Assembly (NCBI GenBank): GCA_020633995.1
Contig: JACKCO010000003.1
Span: forward strand, 310,001 to 374,000
Origin: Campylobacterota bacterium
GTDB taxonomy: Bacteria; Babelota; Babeliae; Babelales; RVW-14
DNA length: 64,000 nt
Reading direction: 5' to 3'
Position 1 is the first letter of the stretch, and each line of letters starts with the position of its first letter. Both the position numbers and the translations under genes were made by a program. This document shows, in pieces, positions 35,061-43,010 of the stretch. A model generated the notes under the pieces. That model had not been told where the DNA came from, searched no databases, and saw only the letters and a list, made by a program, of their open reading frames with translations.

Positions 35061-36302
35061 GTGAAGAATATTATTTCAAAAACATTGCTGTTTTCTCTTG
35101 TTTGCACCCTTACACCCACAACGCCAACATTTGCTTTACCTGAGCGTCAGCAACAGCACGGGGCAGAGGTCCAGCAGCAAGCTTTGTCTGGATGGCAAAA
35201 ATGCATGGTAAGCGCCTGGTCGCGCTCTGAAGCGGCTGGTGTTGGTGCTGCTTTAACTTGTTACTTACTTTCGCATGTTGTCAAAAGTAACTCTTTAACC
35301 CTGGCGTTAGTCGTGCTCAGTGGACTGTATGGTCTCACACGCTATGCAAAGAAGAATTATACGCTTGGAACGTCTACCCATTGCCAGATTAACGGAGTGA
35401 GTGCTGGATCTGCAGGACTTGTGTCGGCAGGGCTTATGTACTTAGTTGGGCTGAGTGTTTGGCGTGGAGTTGCCAAACAGAGCTGGTTAGATTTTGTTGA
35501 TGTTGTGTTACTGGGCGGATTGAGTTACTCATTTTTTAAAAATATGCGTGATTGTTGGCAACTGGCACGATATGTTCATGTTCCCCTTAACGATTATGTT
35601 TACGAGCAAATAAATGGATATAATTTTTTGCCGTTTGACTGTCAAACGCAAAGGCAAACTGGATTTGATGAAGCTGGAAATGAACAATGGGGGCAGAGAA
35701 AAAATGAGACGCTGTATCTGCGAGCAGATGAAGCATACAGCAATGCCGCGCAAGTGCTTTCAAAAGATAAAATAACTCAAGGCATGCAGCCGAACTATCA
35801 ATGGGAAACGATTGATGGTCAAAATTATATAGTTTCTAAAAGTGTTTTGAATAATTCTGGTGACTTTCTTGTCGAGTACATCATTAACGTTGGTTTTGAT
35901 CGAAAAAATAAAAAAGTATCTCGAGATGACTTGCATTTGTGGAAAAAATGGCAGCAAGAATTTCTTGAACGGTCAGCACGTTTTGACGCTATTTTGGATT
36001 CTAATAAGACAGAAATTTTTAATAAACAGCAGTTTGCCAAAGCTGATGTTAGTTGTTGTGGTGTTTGTGCGCAAGAGTCGGATGACTGGAAAGACAAACG
36101 TTTTGTTTTAAGAAGTAATAATCAAGTGGCAATGTGCCACAACTGTATTAAAAAAAGATCAGTTGATTTTGATGCTGATCAACATAGCAATTCTGCTGGA
36201 AAATTTTCATCAGAAAAAGATTGTTTCTTGTGTCCATACAACAACCAGCAAGTGTCCCTTAGTGATCTTGCGTGGTACAGTCTTGCTGGGCAAAATGGGT
36301 AA
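35061..36302 (+). CDS. Membrane protein with Cys-rich C-terminal zinc-finger-like tail
   Basis: 413 residues using GTG 35061, which follows GGGGG and aligns the leader with that of the next gene (KNIISKTLLFSLVC versus KNVISKTLLLSFAC). Two or more hydrophobic segments lie at residues ~55-145 (LALVVLSGLYGL, AGLVSAGLMYLVGLSVW). The central region is soluble. The last 90 residues hold CGVC, CHNC and CFLC pairs, suggesting a zinc-binding module of RING or treble-clef type. I do not recognise the family. It is the first gene of a two-gene unit. Confidence 0.8.
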   Translation: MKNIISKTLLFSLVCTLTPTTPTFALPERQQQHGAEVQQQALSGWQKCMVSAWSRSEAAGVGAALTCYLLSHVVKSNSLTLALVVLSGLYGLTRYAKKNYTLGTSTHCQINGVSAGSAGLVSAGLMYLVGLSVWRGVAKQSWLDFVDVVLLGGLSYSFFKNMRDCWQLARYVHVPLNDYVYEQINGYNFLPFDCQTQRQTGFDEAGNEQWGQRKNETLYLRADEAYSNAAQVLSKDKITQGMQPNYQWETIDGQNYIVSKSVLNNSGDFLVEYIINVGFDRKNKKVSRDDLHLWKKWQQEFLERSARFDAILDSNKTEIFNKQQFAKADVSCCGVCAQESDDWKDKRFVLRSNNQVAMCHNCIKKRSVDFDADQHSNSAGKFSSEKDCFLCPYNNQQVSLSDLAWYSLAGQNG

Positions 36303-36315
36303 ATGGAGGTTATTT

Positions 36316-37020
36316 ATGAAGAATGTCATTTCAAAAACGTTGCTGCTTTCATTTGCTTGCATGCTTATGCCGGTCAGCCCGGTCATGGGTACAGCTGCAA
36401 GACAACGGCAATCGTTTCAAGAAATCTTTGGGCAATTTGAAGGAAATCCTCAAAACCAACAACCAGCTCAAAATCAACAACTAGCTCAAGATCAGCAACT
36501 AGCTGATTTACGTCCATGGGGTTCGTATCCTCGTTTGTTGGCGACTGCAGGTGTGGCGTTGGGGGTGCTTAGTATGTTTGGTCTCGATCAATTACTGATG
36601 TTTTCTACGAGCCTTAGCAAAGAATATCTAATGTACTTAAAAAAATGCATGGACAAAGAGGTTTACGTTCGTTTTTGCTTAGGGGATTTGTTCCAGCGTC
36701 AACGTGCGTGTTTTGTAATTTGTCTTATATACAAGAGTGTATTTGATTACTTTACTTCATCAAGATTTTTTATGAGTCACAGACTAAGATCAAATAGCAC
36801 AAAAAAAGAGTTATTTTATTATAGTGTTTCGGTTGGTCATGGTGCTTATATGGCGTTTTTGTCAGCTAAGTGCTTTAATACTGCCAGGTTGATTGGCAGG
36901 TTGATTGGAGGGGCAGGTTCTCCTTATACTCATTTAGCAGGCGGTAGTCTGTGGTATTTTATTGTGCAAGGAGTATATGATTCTTGTAGATTTGCTCATT
37001 TCGTTCATAGTAGGGCTTAG
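36316..37020 (+). CDS. Membrane protein sharing a leader with its upstream neighbour
   Basis: 234 residues from ATG 36316, six bases after GGAGG. A longer frame from 36163 overlaps the previous gene and is rejected. The leader copies that of the gene before it. It has a Gln-rich low-complexity patch (QNQQPAQNQQLAQDQQLA, residues ~43-60) and then several hydrophobic segments. It lacks the Cys-rich tail of its neighbour. The function is unknown. It ends at a strong terminator. Confidence 0.8.
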   Translation: MKNVISKTLLLSFACMLMPVSPVMGTAARQRQSFQEIFGQFEGNPQNQQPAQNQQLAQDQQLADLRPWGSYPRLLATAGVALGVLSMFGLDQLLMFSTSLSKEYLMYLKKCMDKEVYVRFCLGDLFQRQRACFVICLIYKSVFDYFTSSRFFMSHRLRSNSTKKELFYYSVSVGHGAYMAFLSAKCFNTARLIGRLIGGAGSPYTHLAGGSLWYFIVQGVYDSCRFAHFVHSRA

Positions 37021-37038
37021 GTTTTTAGTATTCAGATT

Positions 37039-37080
37039 AAAAAAGAAGAGCCCCCGAAAAATCGGGGGCTCTTCTTTTTT
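37039..37080. terminator. Long bidirectional rho-independent terminator
   Basis: AAAAAAGAAGAGCCCCCGA pairs perfectly with TCGGGGGCTCTTCTTTTTT around AAAA. This 19-base stem closes the + strand pair and the convergent glycine-zipper lipoprotein gene. Confidence 0.95.
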
Positions 37081-37306
37081 ACTTGTCTTTTGCGGTACTT
37101 CTGCCAATCAGGCCACCAGTTACACCGCCGGCAACACCGCCGATGGCTGCACCAGTTCCGCCTCCTGCAGCGCCACCAATACCGGCGCCTGCAGCAGCAC
37201 CAATAACGGTGCCCACAGCGGTGCGTTTGTCTTTTTTGCTACAGCCAGGCAGTAGTGAAACTGCACTGATTAATGCAATAGATGCAAGGATTGCGATTCT
37301 TTTCAT
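37079..37306 (-). CDS. Small glycine-zipper lipoprotein
   Basis: 75 residues. A lipoprotein signal ends in SLLPGC. The rest is almost pure Gly/Ala (GAAAGAGIGGAAGGGTGAA), a glycine zipper that would form a tightly packed membrane helix pair, followed by a short basic tail. Such proteins (for example, SlyB- or OsmB-like) sit in the outer membrane and are linked to envelope stress. It is the most distal of three minus-strand lipoprotein genes that share an LP-x-C lipobox. Confidence 0.88.
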   Translation of the reverse strand: MKRIAILASIALISAVSLLPGCSKKDKRTAVGTVIGAAAGAGIGGAAGGGTGAAIGGVAGGVTGGLIGRSTAKDK

Positions 37307-37411
37307 AAGTAAGTCCCCCTTTGAGAGTTGTGGTTAGTATGGTTTTTGCCATTTTTACAGCACACTCTCTATACTACACTGTATCAAAAAGGGGGTAGGA
37401 ATTGGAATATT

Positions 37412-38200
37412 CTAGCTATTTTGCCCTGCTTCCATAGCGTCAAGTTCTTCCAACAACCGTCTCAAATCTTCCTCGTGTTCAACTTCATCCTTGAGGATAT
37501 CAAGCAATATATCGGTTGTTACGTGGTCTTTGCCTTCAACCATGTTGAGCAATTCGTTGTAGGTTTTAATGGCGCACTGCTCGCCTTTGATGTTCTCGAT
37601 TAGTACTGATCGGACGTACGAATCTTTGGTTGCATCGTAGCTGCAGCCTGCATACTTTGACCACTGCTCGTGCGAGATCAGCGGTATGCCGTCAAGTTGT
37701 ACGATGCGGTCTGCAAGCATTTCAGCATGTTTGTACTCTTCTTTTGCGTGCTCTTCAAGTTCTTCAACAACTTCGGTACGTAGTGGGCCTCTGACCAATT
37801 TTGCACTCATCCAGTACTGGTAGTAGGCTATCCATTCGTCGGCAAAGGCCTGATTAAGTTTGGCAATAAGTTCTTGCACATCAAGATCGACAATTTCTTT
37901 GCGCTCTTGCGTGTGCAGGGCGCGGCGTGTTAGCGCGTCATGGTCAACGTTAGTGTGTTTTTTGTTGCCATGGTGCTGATGCGTGTGTTTGCGATGATGG
38001 CCATGTTTGCCTGTATGCTCCTGCTCGTAATCAAGTGGTTCTACATCATGATTATGTTGGTGATCATGGTGTTTGCCACGATGGTGTTGGTGGTGACGCT
38101 TGCCATGGTGGGTGTGCTTGTGGTCTCCATGTTTCTTTTTACCACCAGTGCAAGCTGGTAAAAGTGTAAGCAGGGCCAAGCAAAGCATAATATTTTTCAT
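37412..38200 (-). CDS. His-rich lipoprotein with DPS-like ferritin domain
   Basis: 262 residues. The N-terminal lipoprotein signal is MKNIMLCLALLTLLPAC. Residues ~20-95 hold about two dozen histidines in runs such as HKHTHHGKRHHQHH, a strong metal-binding stretch. The C-terminal 160 residues are a ferritin-like domain closely similar to the protein at 32799: ADEWIAYYQYW, EEHAKEEYKHAE, SYDATKDSYVRS, IKGEQCAI, KDEVEHEEDL. It keeps the same Cys pair 23 residues apart. An exported, membrane-anchored ferritin fused to a His-rich region is unusual. A periplasmic metal-buffer or detoxification role is inferred. Confidence 0.9.
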   Translation of the reverse strand: MKNIMLCLALLTLLPACTGGKKKHGDHKHTHHGKRHHQHHRGKHHDHQHNHDVEPLDYEQEHTGKHGHHRKHTHQHHGNKKHTNVDHDALTRRALHTQERKEIVDLDVQELIAKLNQAFADEWIAYYQYWMSAKLVRGPLRTEVVEELEEHAKEEYKHAEMLADRIVQLDGIPLISHEQWSKYAGCSYDATKDSYVRSVLIENIKGEQCAIKTYNELLNMVEGKDHVTTDILLDILKDEVEHEEDLRRLLEELDAMEAGQNS

Positions 38201-38285
38201 AAAACCGTCTCCTTGTAGTTTGAGGATACTATTTTTTTTACGGCTTTATGCTACTAAAACTTTGTGCCTGAGATGAAGGGTTTGA

Positions 38286-38768
38286 TTATCGCATGCAGAG
38301 CTTGGTGCTTTTTGGGCAGTACGGGCAAAAGCGATACGTGGACTTTGGCCCAAAGCTTGTGCTACACAGGTGGCAGTATTTTTCTCGAATGAGCTCCCCT
38401 CCGCAGAGTGGGCAGCTTTGTGCCCCAATCAGGCGGACTTCTTGGCCACAATTACAGCACCACTTGATGTGGCTTTTGCGCAGTTCTTGGTTCTCATGTC
38501 TGAGGGTTGCCATTTCTTGTTGTTGTAGGCGTCGTTGTATGCGTTGGCTTCGTTCGTCAGCATCGCGGCCGGCCTGACCACCAACAATGCTACCGATCAG
38601 TCCACCGAGCAGCGTGCCTGTTGCTTTGTCATGTTTGCCGGCAACACTTGAGCCGATGGCTGCGCCTGATGCAGCGCCAACCAGGCGACCCTCTTGTTCG
38701 TGTTTGCCACAGTTTGGCAGGACGGTGAGTGCAGCCAGAAATACTGTCATGTGCATATGCTTGTTCAT
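38286..38768 (-). CDS. Glycine-zipper lipoprotein with double zinc ribbon
   Basis: 160 residues. The signal peptide ends in LTVLPNC, an imperfect lipobox. A glycine zipper follows (GAASGAAIGSSVAG and GTLLGGLIGSIVGGQAG), then a charged helix (RIQRRLQQQEMATLRHENQE). The C-terminal part has four CxxC-type knuckles: CCNCG, CPLCG, CHLC and CPYC. This is the layout of a double zinc ribbon, normally a cytoplasmic module. Zinc ribbons behind a lipoprotein signal are odd. A non-cleaved membrane anchor with the ribbons inside the cell is an alternative. Confidence 0.82.
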   Translation of the reverse strand: MNKHMHMTVFLAALTVLPNCGKHEQEGRLVGAASGAAIGSSVAGKHDKATGTLLGGLIGSIVGGQAGRDADERSQRIQRRLQQQEMATLRHENQELRKSHIKWCCNCGQEVRLIGAQSCPLCGGELIREKYCHLCSTSFGPKSTYRFCPYCPKSTKLCMR

Positions 38769-38784
38769 GAGTTAGTCCCTTTTT

Positions 38785-38864
38785 ATTCGTCACTCCGGAT
38801 CAAGTCCGGAGTCTATGTTTTTTGTGTTGCTTTAGATCCCAGCTCGGAGGCAGGGATGACGAAT
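38785..38864. repeat. Composite palindromic element with outer inverted repeats
   Basis: An 80-base element. The outer 8-base arms ATTCGTCA and TGACGAAT are perfect inverted repeats. Inside are two hairpins, ACTCCGGA-TCAAG-TCCGGAGT and ATCCCAGC-TCGGAG-GCAGGGAT. It lies between the zinc-ribbon lipoprotein gene and batE. It resembles two head-to-head copies of the dispersed GTCATCCC repeat. Confidence 0.75.
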
Positions 38865-38918
38865 ATTATATTTATAGTCTGTTAAAAGTCGAAAATTGCC
38901 GCAGCCAAGCTAAACAAC

Positions 38919-39710
38919 CTAAATAAGAATAACGTTCTTTTGGGCGATCCACCCAGTTTGGTTGTTTATTTTGACTTTATAGAATTCATCGGAGATGCCA
39001 TCAATGACAACTTCCTGTGCTTCACACAGTGAGCCAATGACGTGAAAGTTATCACCCGGCCCAGAGAGTAAGTTGCCTTTCTTGATAACAACAATGCCTT
39101 GCTGCTTGTAGTCGATGCCATATTTCAAACCGACGAGTGCACCGCTTGCGGCCAAGAATAAACAGCATGTACTGAGCACAAATTTGCGACGTCGTTGAAG
39201 AAAGTGTAGGGCGGCAAGAAACAGGAGCCAGAAAAATAAAAATGCAACCTGAAGCGAAAATAGAGGCATTGAGCGTAAGAGCGAGCGAGCTGAGCTTGTC
39301 ATGGAACCAAGGAAAGAATCATGGCCGTGTAGTGCCTGTCCGTCGCAGGTTTCATGCTCAAGGTCGCTTTTGTTGTGTGCTATAACTTTTTTAAGAAAAT
39401 CAATGTTGTGCAGTAGTTCCTCGCGTCCGAAGACACCCCACTCTTTTTCGGCCCTGCGCCAAAAAGCAAGTGCTGCACCATAGTTACCACGTTTGTATTC
39501 GCAATTACCCATGTTGTAGTTAACTTTGGCGTTTTTGGGGCTGATTTTTGCGTACAGTTGATAGGCGCTGTCATAGTCGCCTTTTTTGTAGAGTCCATTT
39601 GCTTGAGAAAAAAGTTTTTCGTTAGCATTTGGCTTAGCATGTAGCGGTTGTAGGGGCTGAATGGCAGTGGCAAATAAAATGAGTAAAAGTATCTGATATA
39701 ATTTTTTCAT
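38919..39710 (-). CDS. batE: BatE-like TPR protein with SH3-type domain
   Basis: 263 residues. A signal peptide (MKKLYQILLLILFATAIQ) is followed by TPR-like helices (LFSQANGLYKKGDYDSAYQLY, VNYNMGNCEYKRGNYGAALAF), two membrane helices at residues ~150-200, and a bacterial SH3-like domain near the C-terminus (GNLLSGPGDNFHVIGSLCEA). This is the BatE architecture. It is the last gene of the bat unit, which is linked to aerotolerance and envelope stress in Bacteroides and Leptospira. Confidence 0.85.
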   Translation of the reverse strand: MKKLYQILLLILFATAIQPLQPLHAKPNANEKLFSQANGLYKKGDYDSAYQLYAKISPKNAKVNYNMGNCEYKRGNYGAALAFWRRAEKEWGVFGREELLHNIDFLKKVIAHNKSDLEHETCDGQALHGHDSFLGSMTSSARSLLRSMPLFSLQVAFLFFWLLFLAALHFLQRRRKFVLSTCCLFLAASGALVGLKYGIDYKQQGIVVIKKGNLLSGPGDNFHVIGSLCEAQEVVIDGISDEFYKVKINNQTGWIAQKNVILI

Positions 39711-39741
39711 AAGGCAAAAATGGTTACGGTTTTAAGATTAA

Positions 39742-41577
39742 CTATTTGCTCAGAAACAAAAGCCAGTACTTTCCTTTTTTGAAAAGCTCGGCCAAGTTGT
39801 CGTTTTCATATGATTGGCGTGTAAAATAAACACGAGCGCAATCATTTAGGTAGTTTAAAAACTCCTCGACTTTTTCTTGCTCTACACCTTCTTTGAGGAG
39901 TGCTTGTTTGCATAAATCCTGCTCAAACTCATTTGAGGGGATAGAAAATTTGTGTGATAAGAATTGTAAAAAGAATTGGTAAAGAGCGCAAGTATCTTGG
40001 GTTTTTTCTAATTTTTCAAAGGTTTTACCAAATTGCGTGTATTGCTTTTTCTCATAATGCTTTTTTAAGAAGGGCAGGCGTGCAAGCGGTCTGAAAGCGC
40101 GAAGTGCATCTCTGCGGTACCATGCAAGCGGCAACAACAGTAATGCCAAAAAGAAGGTGAACGAAAACGATGGTGTTGATGTTTGTCTTTGGTAGTCTTG
40201 TGCGATGTAGGCAATATCGTCAATTGTTTGTTGTGTTTGCTCGTTTTGAGTTGGTTCAGGGCTTGTGTCTTCCAACTCTTCTTCCCGATCGTTGGTGGCA
40301 ACAAGTGTCTGTCCGCTGTTGCTTTGCACGTGCAGTACGCATGGATTTGTGGTCAGTGTTTTGTATGAATTTGTTTGTGTGTCAAAGTAAGTAAACGTTT
40401 GTTCTTTGATTGTCCAGGTGCCTGGTTTACTTGCTTGTAGTACGTATTCAAAACGTTTTTTACCTTCAGGGATTTCAGGGTTTGAGCGCGGTAAGAAGTC
40501 AGATTTTGACGGGTATGACTTGATGTGAGCAGGCAAAGAAAGATCTGGGTGGTTGATATGTTCCACGTTGCCATAGCCATCAACTTCAAGCGTCAGCAGC
40601 ACTGGCTCATGAGCTGTTGTGGTCTGTTTTTCAAGATGTGCAGTGAAGTTGTCAAACTGGCCAATGCCGTTTGCTGCAGGAGTATGTGCTGGTAATGGTT
40701 TGACTTCGATGGTCAGCGGATCTGATAACGTTTGTTTTTGTTCTACACGGTTGCTGAAGAAGTTATCAAGAAATGCTTCGTCAAAAAGACTACGTGAGCG
40801 ACGTTGTTGGCGTGCCGGCATTTGAACATTATAAATAATCTTTATTGGTTCAATGGTGCGGGTGCCTTGCTGTGTTGGGAGTAAAATAAATTTCTTTTCG
40901 GTAACTTGGTAGGCAATATTGTTGATATATTCTTGACGTTGTGTTGGTTGTGTAATCTCTTTACGAATAAACCCATTGCAGGTTGGGCTGTCCATGCCTA
41001 CCCCTAAAATAGGTCCGCAAGCATAAATCATGATGGTTAGCGTGAGCGGTTCCCCCATGACGATGGACGTTTTAGGTACATGTAACTTACAAAACACCTC
41101 GTGTTGGGTTTGAGCAGGCTTTGCGCCTTGCTGCTGCCTGCCGGGCATGTTGCCGCCTGCTGCAGGGTGGTTTTGTACATTGAGCTGGAGCGCATTTGAC
41201 TGTGCCCGCGTTCCAATGGTTGTTACAGTTGCGGGCCCCAGTGTAAAGCTGCCTGCATGTGGTGCGGTCAGATGATAAAAATGCGTTGTGTCCGAAGTGA
41301 GTTGATTGTTGACCATGGTAATGTTGGTTGACCTGCTGGTGCCATGTATTTGAAACTGGTCAAGGCCGGCAACGTCAATATCGCTTGTATTTCGGTCTCC
41401 ACCTTGCACATTTACTTTAAGCGTAAAAGTTTGGCCAGCCCCGACAACAAAGCTATTGCCTTGCTGGGTGGCATCTTCAAGGCCCAGAGTGACATTGAGT
41501 GCTATAGCCTGCCCAATACAGAGCAAGTAAAGCATAAAACCTGTTATTTTTACCGTGTTCATGCTCGATCTTACCAT
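39742..41577 (-). CDS. batD: BatD-like protein (oxygen tolerance family)
   Basis: 611 residues. The signal peptide region (MLYLLCIGQAIALN) precedes a long beta-rich periplasmic part with repeated Ig-like stretches. One membrane helix sits near residue 480 (FSFTFFLALLLLPLAWY), and a helical cytoplasmic tail follows. This layout and the neighbours identify BatD. ATG 41577 overlaps the stop of batC (ATGGTAA). A second ATG at 41562 gives a shorter leader and is equally plausible. Confidence 0.88.
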   Translation of the reverse strand: MVRSSMNTVKITGFMLYLLCIGQAIALNVTLGLEDATQQGNSFVVGAGQTFTLKVNVQGGDRNTSDIDVAGLDQFQIHGTSRSTNITMVNNQLTSDTTHFYHLTAPHAGSFTLGPATVTTIGTRAQSNALQLNVQNHPAAGGNMPGRQQQGAKPAQTQHEVFCKLHVPKTSIVMGEPLTLTIMIYACGPILGVGMDSPTCNGFIRKEITQPTQRQEYINNIAYQVTEKKFILLPTQQGTRTIEPIKIIYNVQMPARQQRRSRSLFDEAFLDNFFSNRVEQKQTLSDPLTIEVKPLPAHTPAANGIGQFDNFTAHLEKQTTTAHEPVLLTLEVDGYGNVEHINHPDLSLPAHIKSYPSKSDFLPRSNPEIPEGKKRFEYVLQASKPGTWTIKEQTFTYFDTQTNSYKTLTTNPCVLHVQSNSGQTLVATNDREEELEDTSPEPTQNEQTQQTIDDIAYIAQDYQRQTSTPSFSFTFFLALLLLPLAWYRRDALRAFRPLARLPFLKKHYEKKQYTQFGKTFEKLEKTQDTCALYQFFLQFLSHKFSIPSNEFEQDLCKQALLKEGVEQEKVEEFLNYLNDCARVYFTRQSYENDNLAELFKKGKYWLLFLSK

Positions 41578-43001
41578 GGTTTTTGTCCCATTCGTAGGTT
41601 ATTTTGTCTACCTTGTGTGTGATATTGCATGACCTGTTTTTGCAATTTTGACTCGTCGGCTTGCAGGTAATCAAGCACCCCATGAGCCTCTTTGCTTTTC
41701 TCACCTTCAGCGTCATGCTGGGCTTGAGCAGCGAAAAGGCCTTGATCAGAGCCACTTTCTCCTTGTTTTTCCTGTTCTTTTTCTTTACTATGAGAATTAG
41801 GAGCAGTAGTTTGATCTTCGTCTAATGATTGAGGTTTGTCGTGTTTTTGATCGCAAAATTCGTCTTGACCGCCATTATTACGTTCTTGTTGGTCCGTGGG
41901 GTTGTTATCCCCGCGGCTCTGTTTATCTTTGGACTGATCAGATTCTTGTTCTCCCTGATCGTCTTGTTTGTCATGGCCGGAGTCTTTGCTTTCTTGCTCG
42001 TCTGCTTCAGGTTCATTGCCTGATTGCTGATCTTGCCTGTCCTGTTCGTCGCGATTTGAGTTGTCTTGTTCGTCTTGCCCGCTACCTTGTTGATCATCTT
42101 GATTTCGGTCGTTGTTGCGATCCTGCTTGTTCTTTTTTGACTTTTTATCTTGTTTATTTTTCTTGTTTTGTTTTTGATCATTTTGCTCGTTGTCTGACTC
42201 GTTGTCTTGGCTGTCTTGCTGATTGTCTTGATCCTGGTTTTGTTGGTCATTGTCGTCTTGGTCTTGATCATTCTGATCGTTATCTTGGTTTTTTTGATCT
42301 TTGTTATTTTGTTTTTGGTCATTTTTTTGTTGCTGTTGTTGCTTCTTTTCTTCAAGCTTTTTGAGTAGTGTTTCGGCAGCTTTTTTATTGGTGTGTGTCA
42401 TCTCGTCGTCTTCAAGGTCCAAATCAAGCAGTTCGTCATAGCGAGCGATACTGCTTTTAGCCGATTCAATTGCCTGGTCAAGGATCTTCAGATCAACATT
42501 TGTTTTGGCATCTTCCCACTTTTTGGGCAGTGCTGACAATGCATTTTTGTAGTGGCTGTTACCCAAGTTGAAAAGACTTTGTATTTTAAGTGCCTCATTG
42601 TTGCTGTGCTGCAGTGAGCGACCAAAGTTTGCGATAGCGTCAGCATATTTTCCTGCTTTGTAGGAGGCAACACCTAGGTTGTAGTTTATGTTTGGATCAA
42701 GTGGTTTGTTGACTTGTTCTTTTTGCAGCTGCGAGATTGCATCTTGCGCAGACTGTTTTTCGTACCGTTTGCCGAAAGGGTTAAGCCATGACCAATCAAA
42801 GCAGTGGACGTTTTGTGTTGTGGCCAAAACGAGCAGCAGTGCTATGCATGCACGACGTGCTAGCCATTTAGCCTTAAACACATTGTGGCCAGATTCCCGA
42901 TCAGCGTCGGGAATGACGATTCTCTGTTTGCCGGGCTGGTCTTTTACGCTTTTGTCATCCCGGCCCCCGAGCCGGGATCTAGTCCTTAAAAAAATCATCA
43001 T
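41571..43001 (-). CDS. batC: BatC-like TPR protein with very long charged/Gln-rich region
   Basis: About 476 residues from ATG 43001, five bases after AGGAGG (ATG 42998 is adjacent). Residues ~6-38 are encoded by two palindromic repeats (RSRLGGRDDK... and RIVIPDADRESGH), so the hydrophobic leader (ACIALLLVLATTQ) comes late. TPR-like helices lie at residues ~85-190. A Gln/Asp/Asn/Lys low-complexity stretch of about 190 residues follows, with almost no hydrophobic residues. The downstream batD overlaps by seven bases. The TPRs suggest a scaffold role for the VWA proteins. Confidence 0.82.
   Translation of the reverse strand: MMIFLRTRSRLGGRDDKSVKDQPGKQRIVIPDADRESGHNVFKAKWLARRACIALLLVLATTQNVHCFDWSWLNPFGKRYEKQSAQDAISQLQKEQVNKPLDPNINYNLGVASYKAGKYADAIANFGRSLQHSNNEALKIQSLFNLGNSHYKNALSALPKKWEDAKTNVDLKILDQAIESAKSSIARYDELLDLDLEDDEMTHTNKKAAETLLKKLEEKKQQQQQKNDQKQNNKDQKNQDNDQNDQDQDDNDQQNQDQDNQQDSQDNESDNEQNDQKQNKKNKQDKKSKKNKQDRNNDRNQDDQQGSGQDEQDNSNRDEQDRQDQQSGNEPEADEQESKDSGHDKQDDQGEQESDQSKDKQSRGDNNPTDQQERNNGGQDEFCDQKHDKPQSLDEDQTTAPNSHSKEKEQEKQGESGSDQGLFAAQAQHDAEGEKSKEAHGVLDYLQADESKLQKQVMQYHTQGRQNNLRMGQKPW
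42893..42982. repeat. Two palindromic repeats inside the batC 5' coding region
   Basis: ATTCCCGA-TCAGCG-TCGGGAAT (42893-42914) and the perfect ATCCCGGC-CCCCGA-GCCGGGAT (42957-42978), the latter in the frame GTCATCCC...GGGATCTA. Both lie downstream of the batC ribosome-binding site and stay open in its frame. Confidence 0.85.
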
Positions 43002-43010
43002 AAACACCTC

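Noticed and set aside
36163..36315. N-terminal extension of the second membrane protein gene to 36163
   Set aside because: It would overlap the previous gene by 140 bases and hide a leader that matches the neighbour's leader. GGAGG precedes ATG 36316.
37083..37337. Pro/Ala-rich frame opposite the glycine-zipper lipoprotein
   Set aside because: Gly/Ala codons read backwards give Pro/Ala. The minus-strand gene has a lipobox and a proper start.
41825..42364. 179-residue open frame on the + strand opposite batC
   Set aside because: It is the mirror of the low-complexity CAA/GAC/AAC-rich coding DNA. It has no ribosome-binding site and an implausible Cys/Leu/Phe/Arg-rich composition.
41822..42364. 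Possible tandem repeat or CRISPR-like array in the batC region
   Set aside because: The periodicity comes from low-complexity codons. There are no constant repeats with unique spacers.
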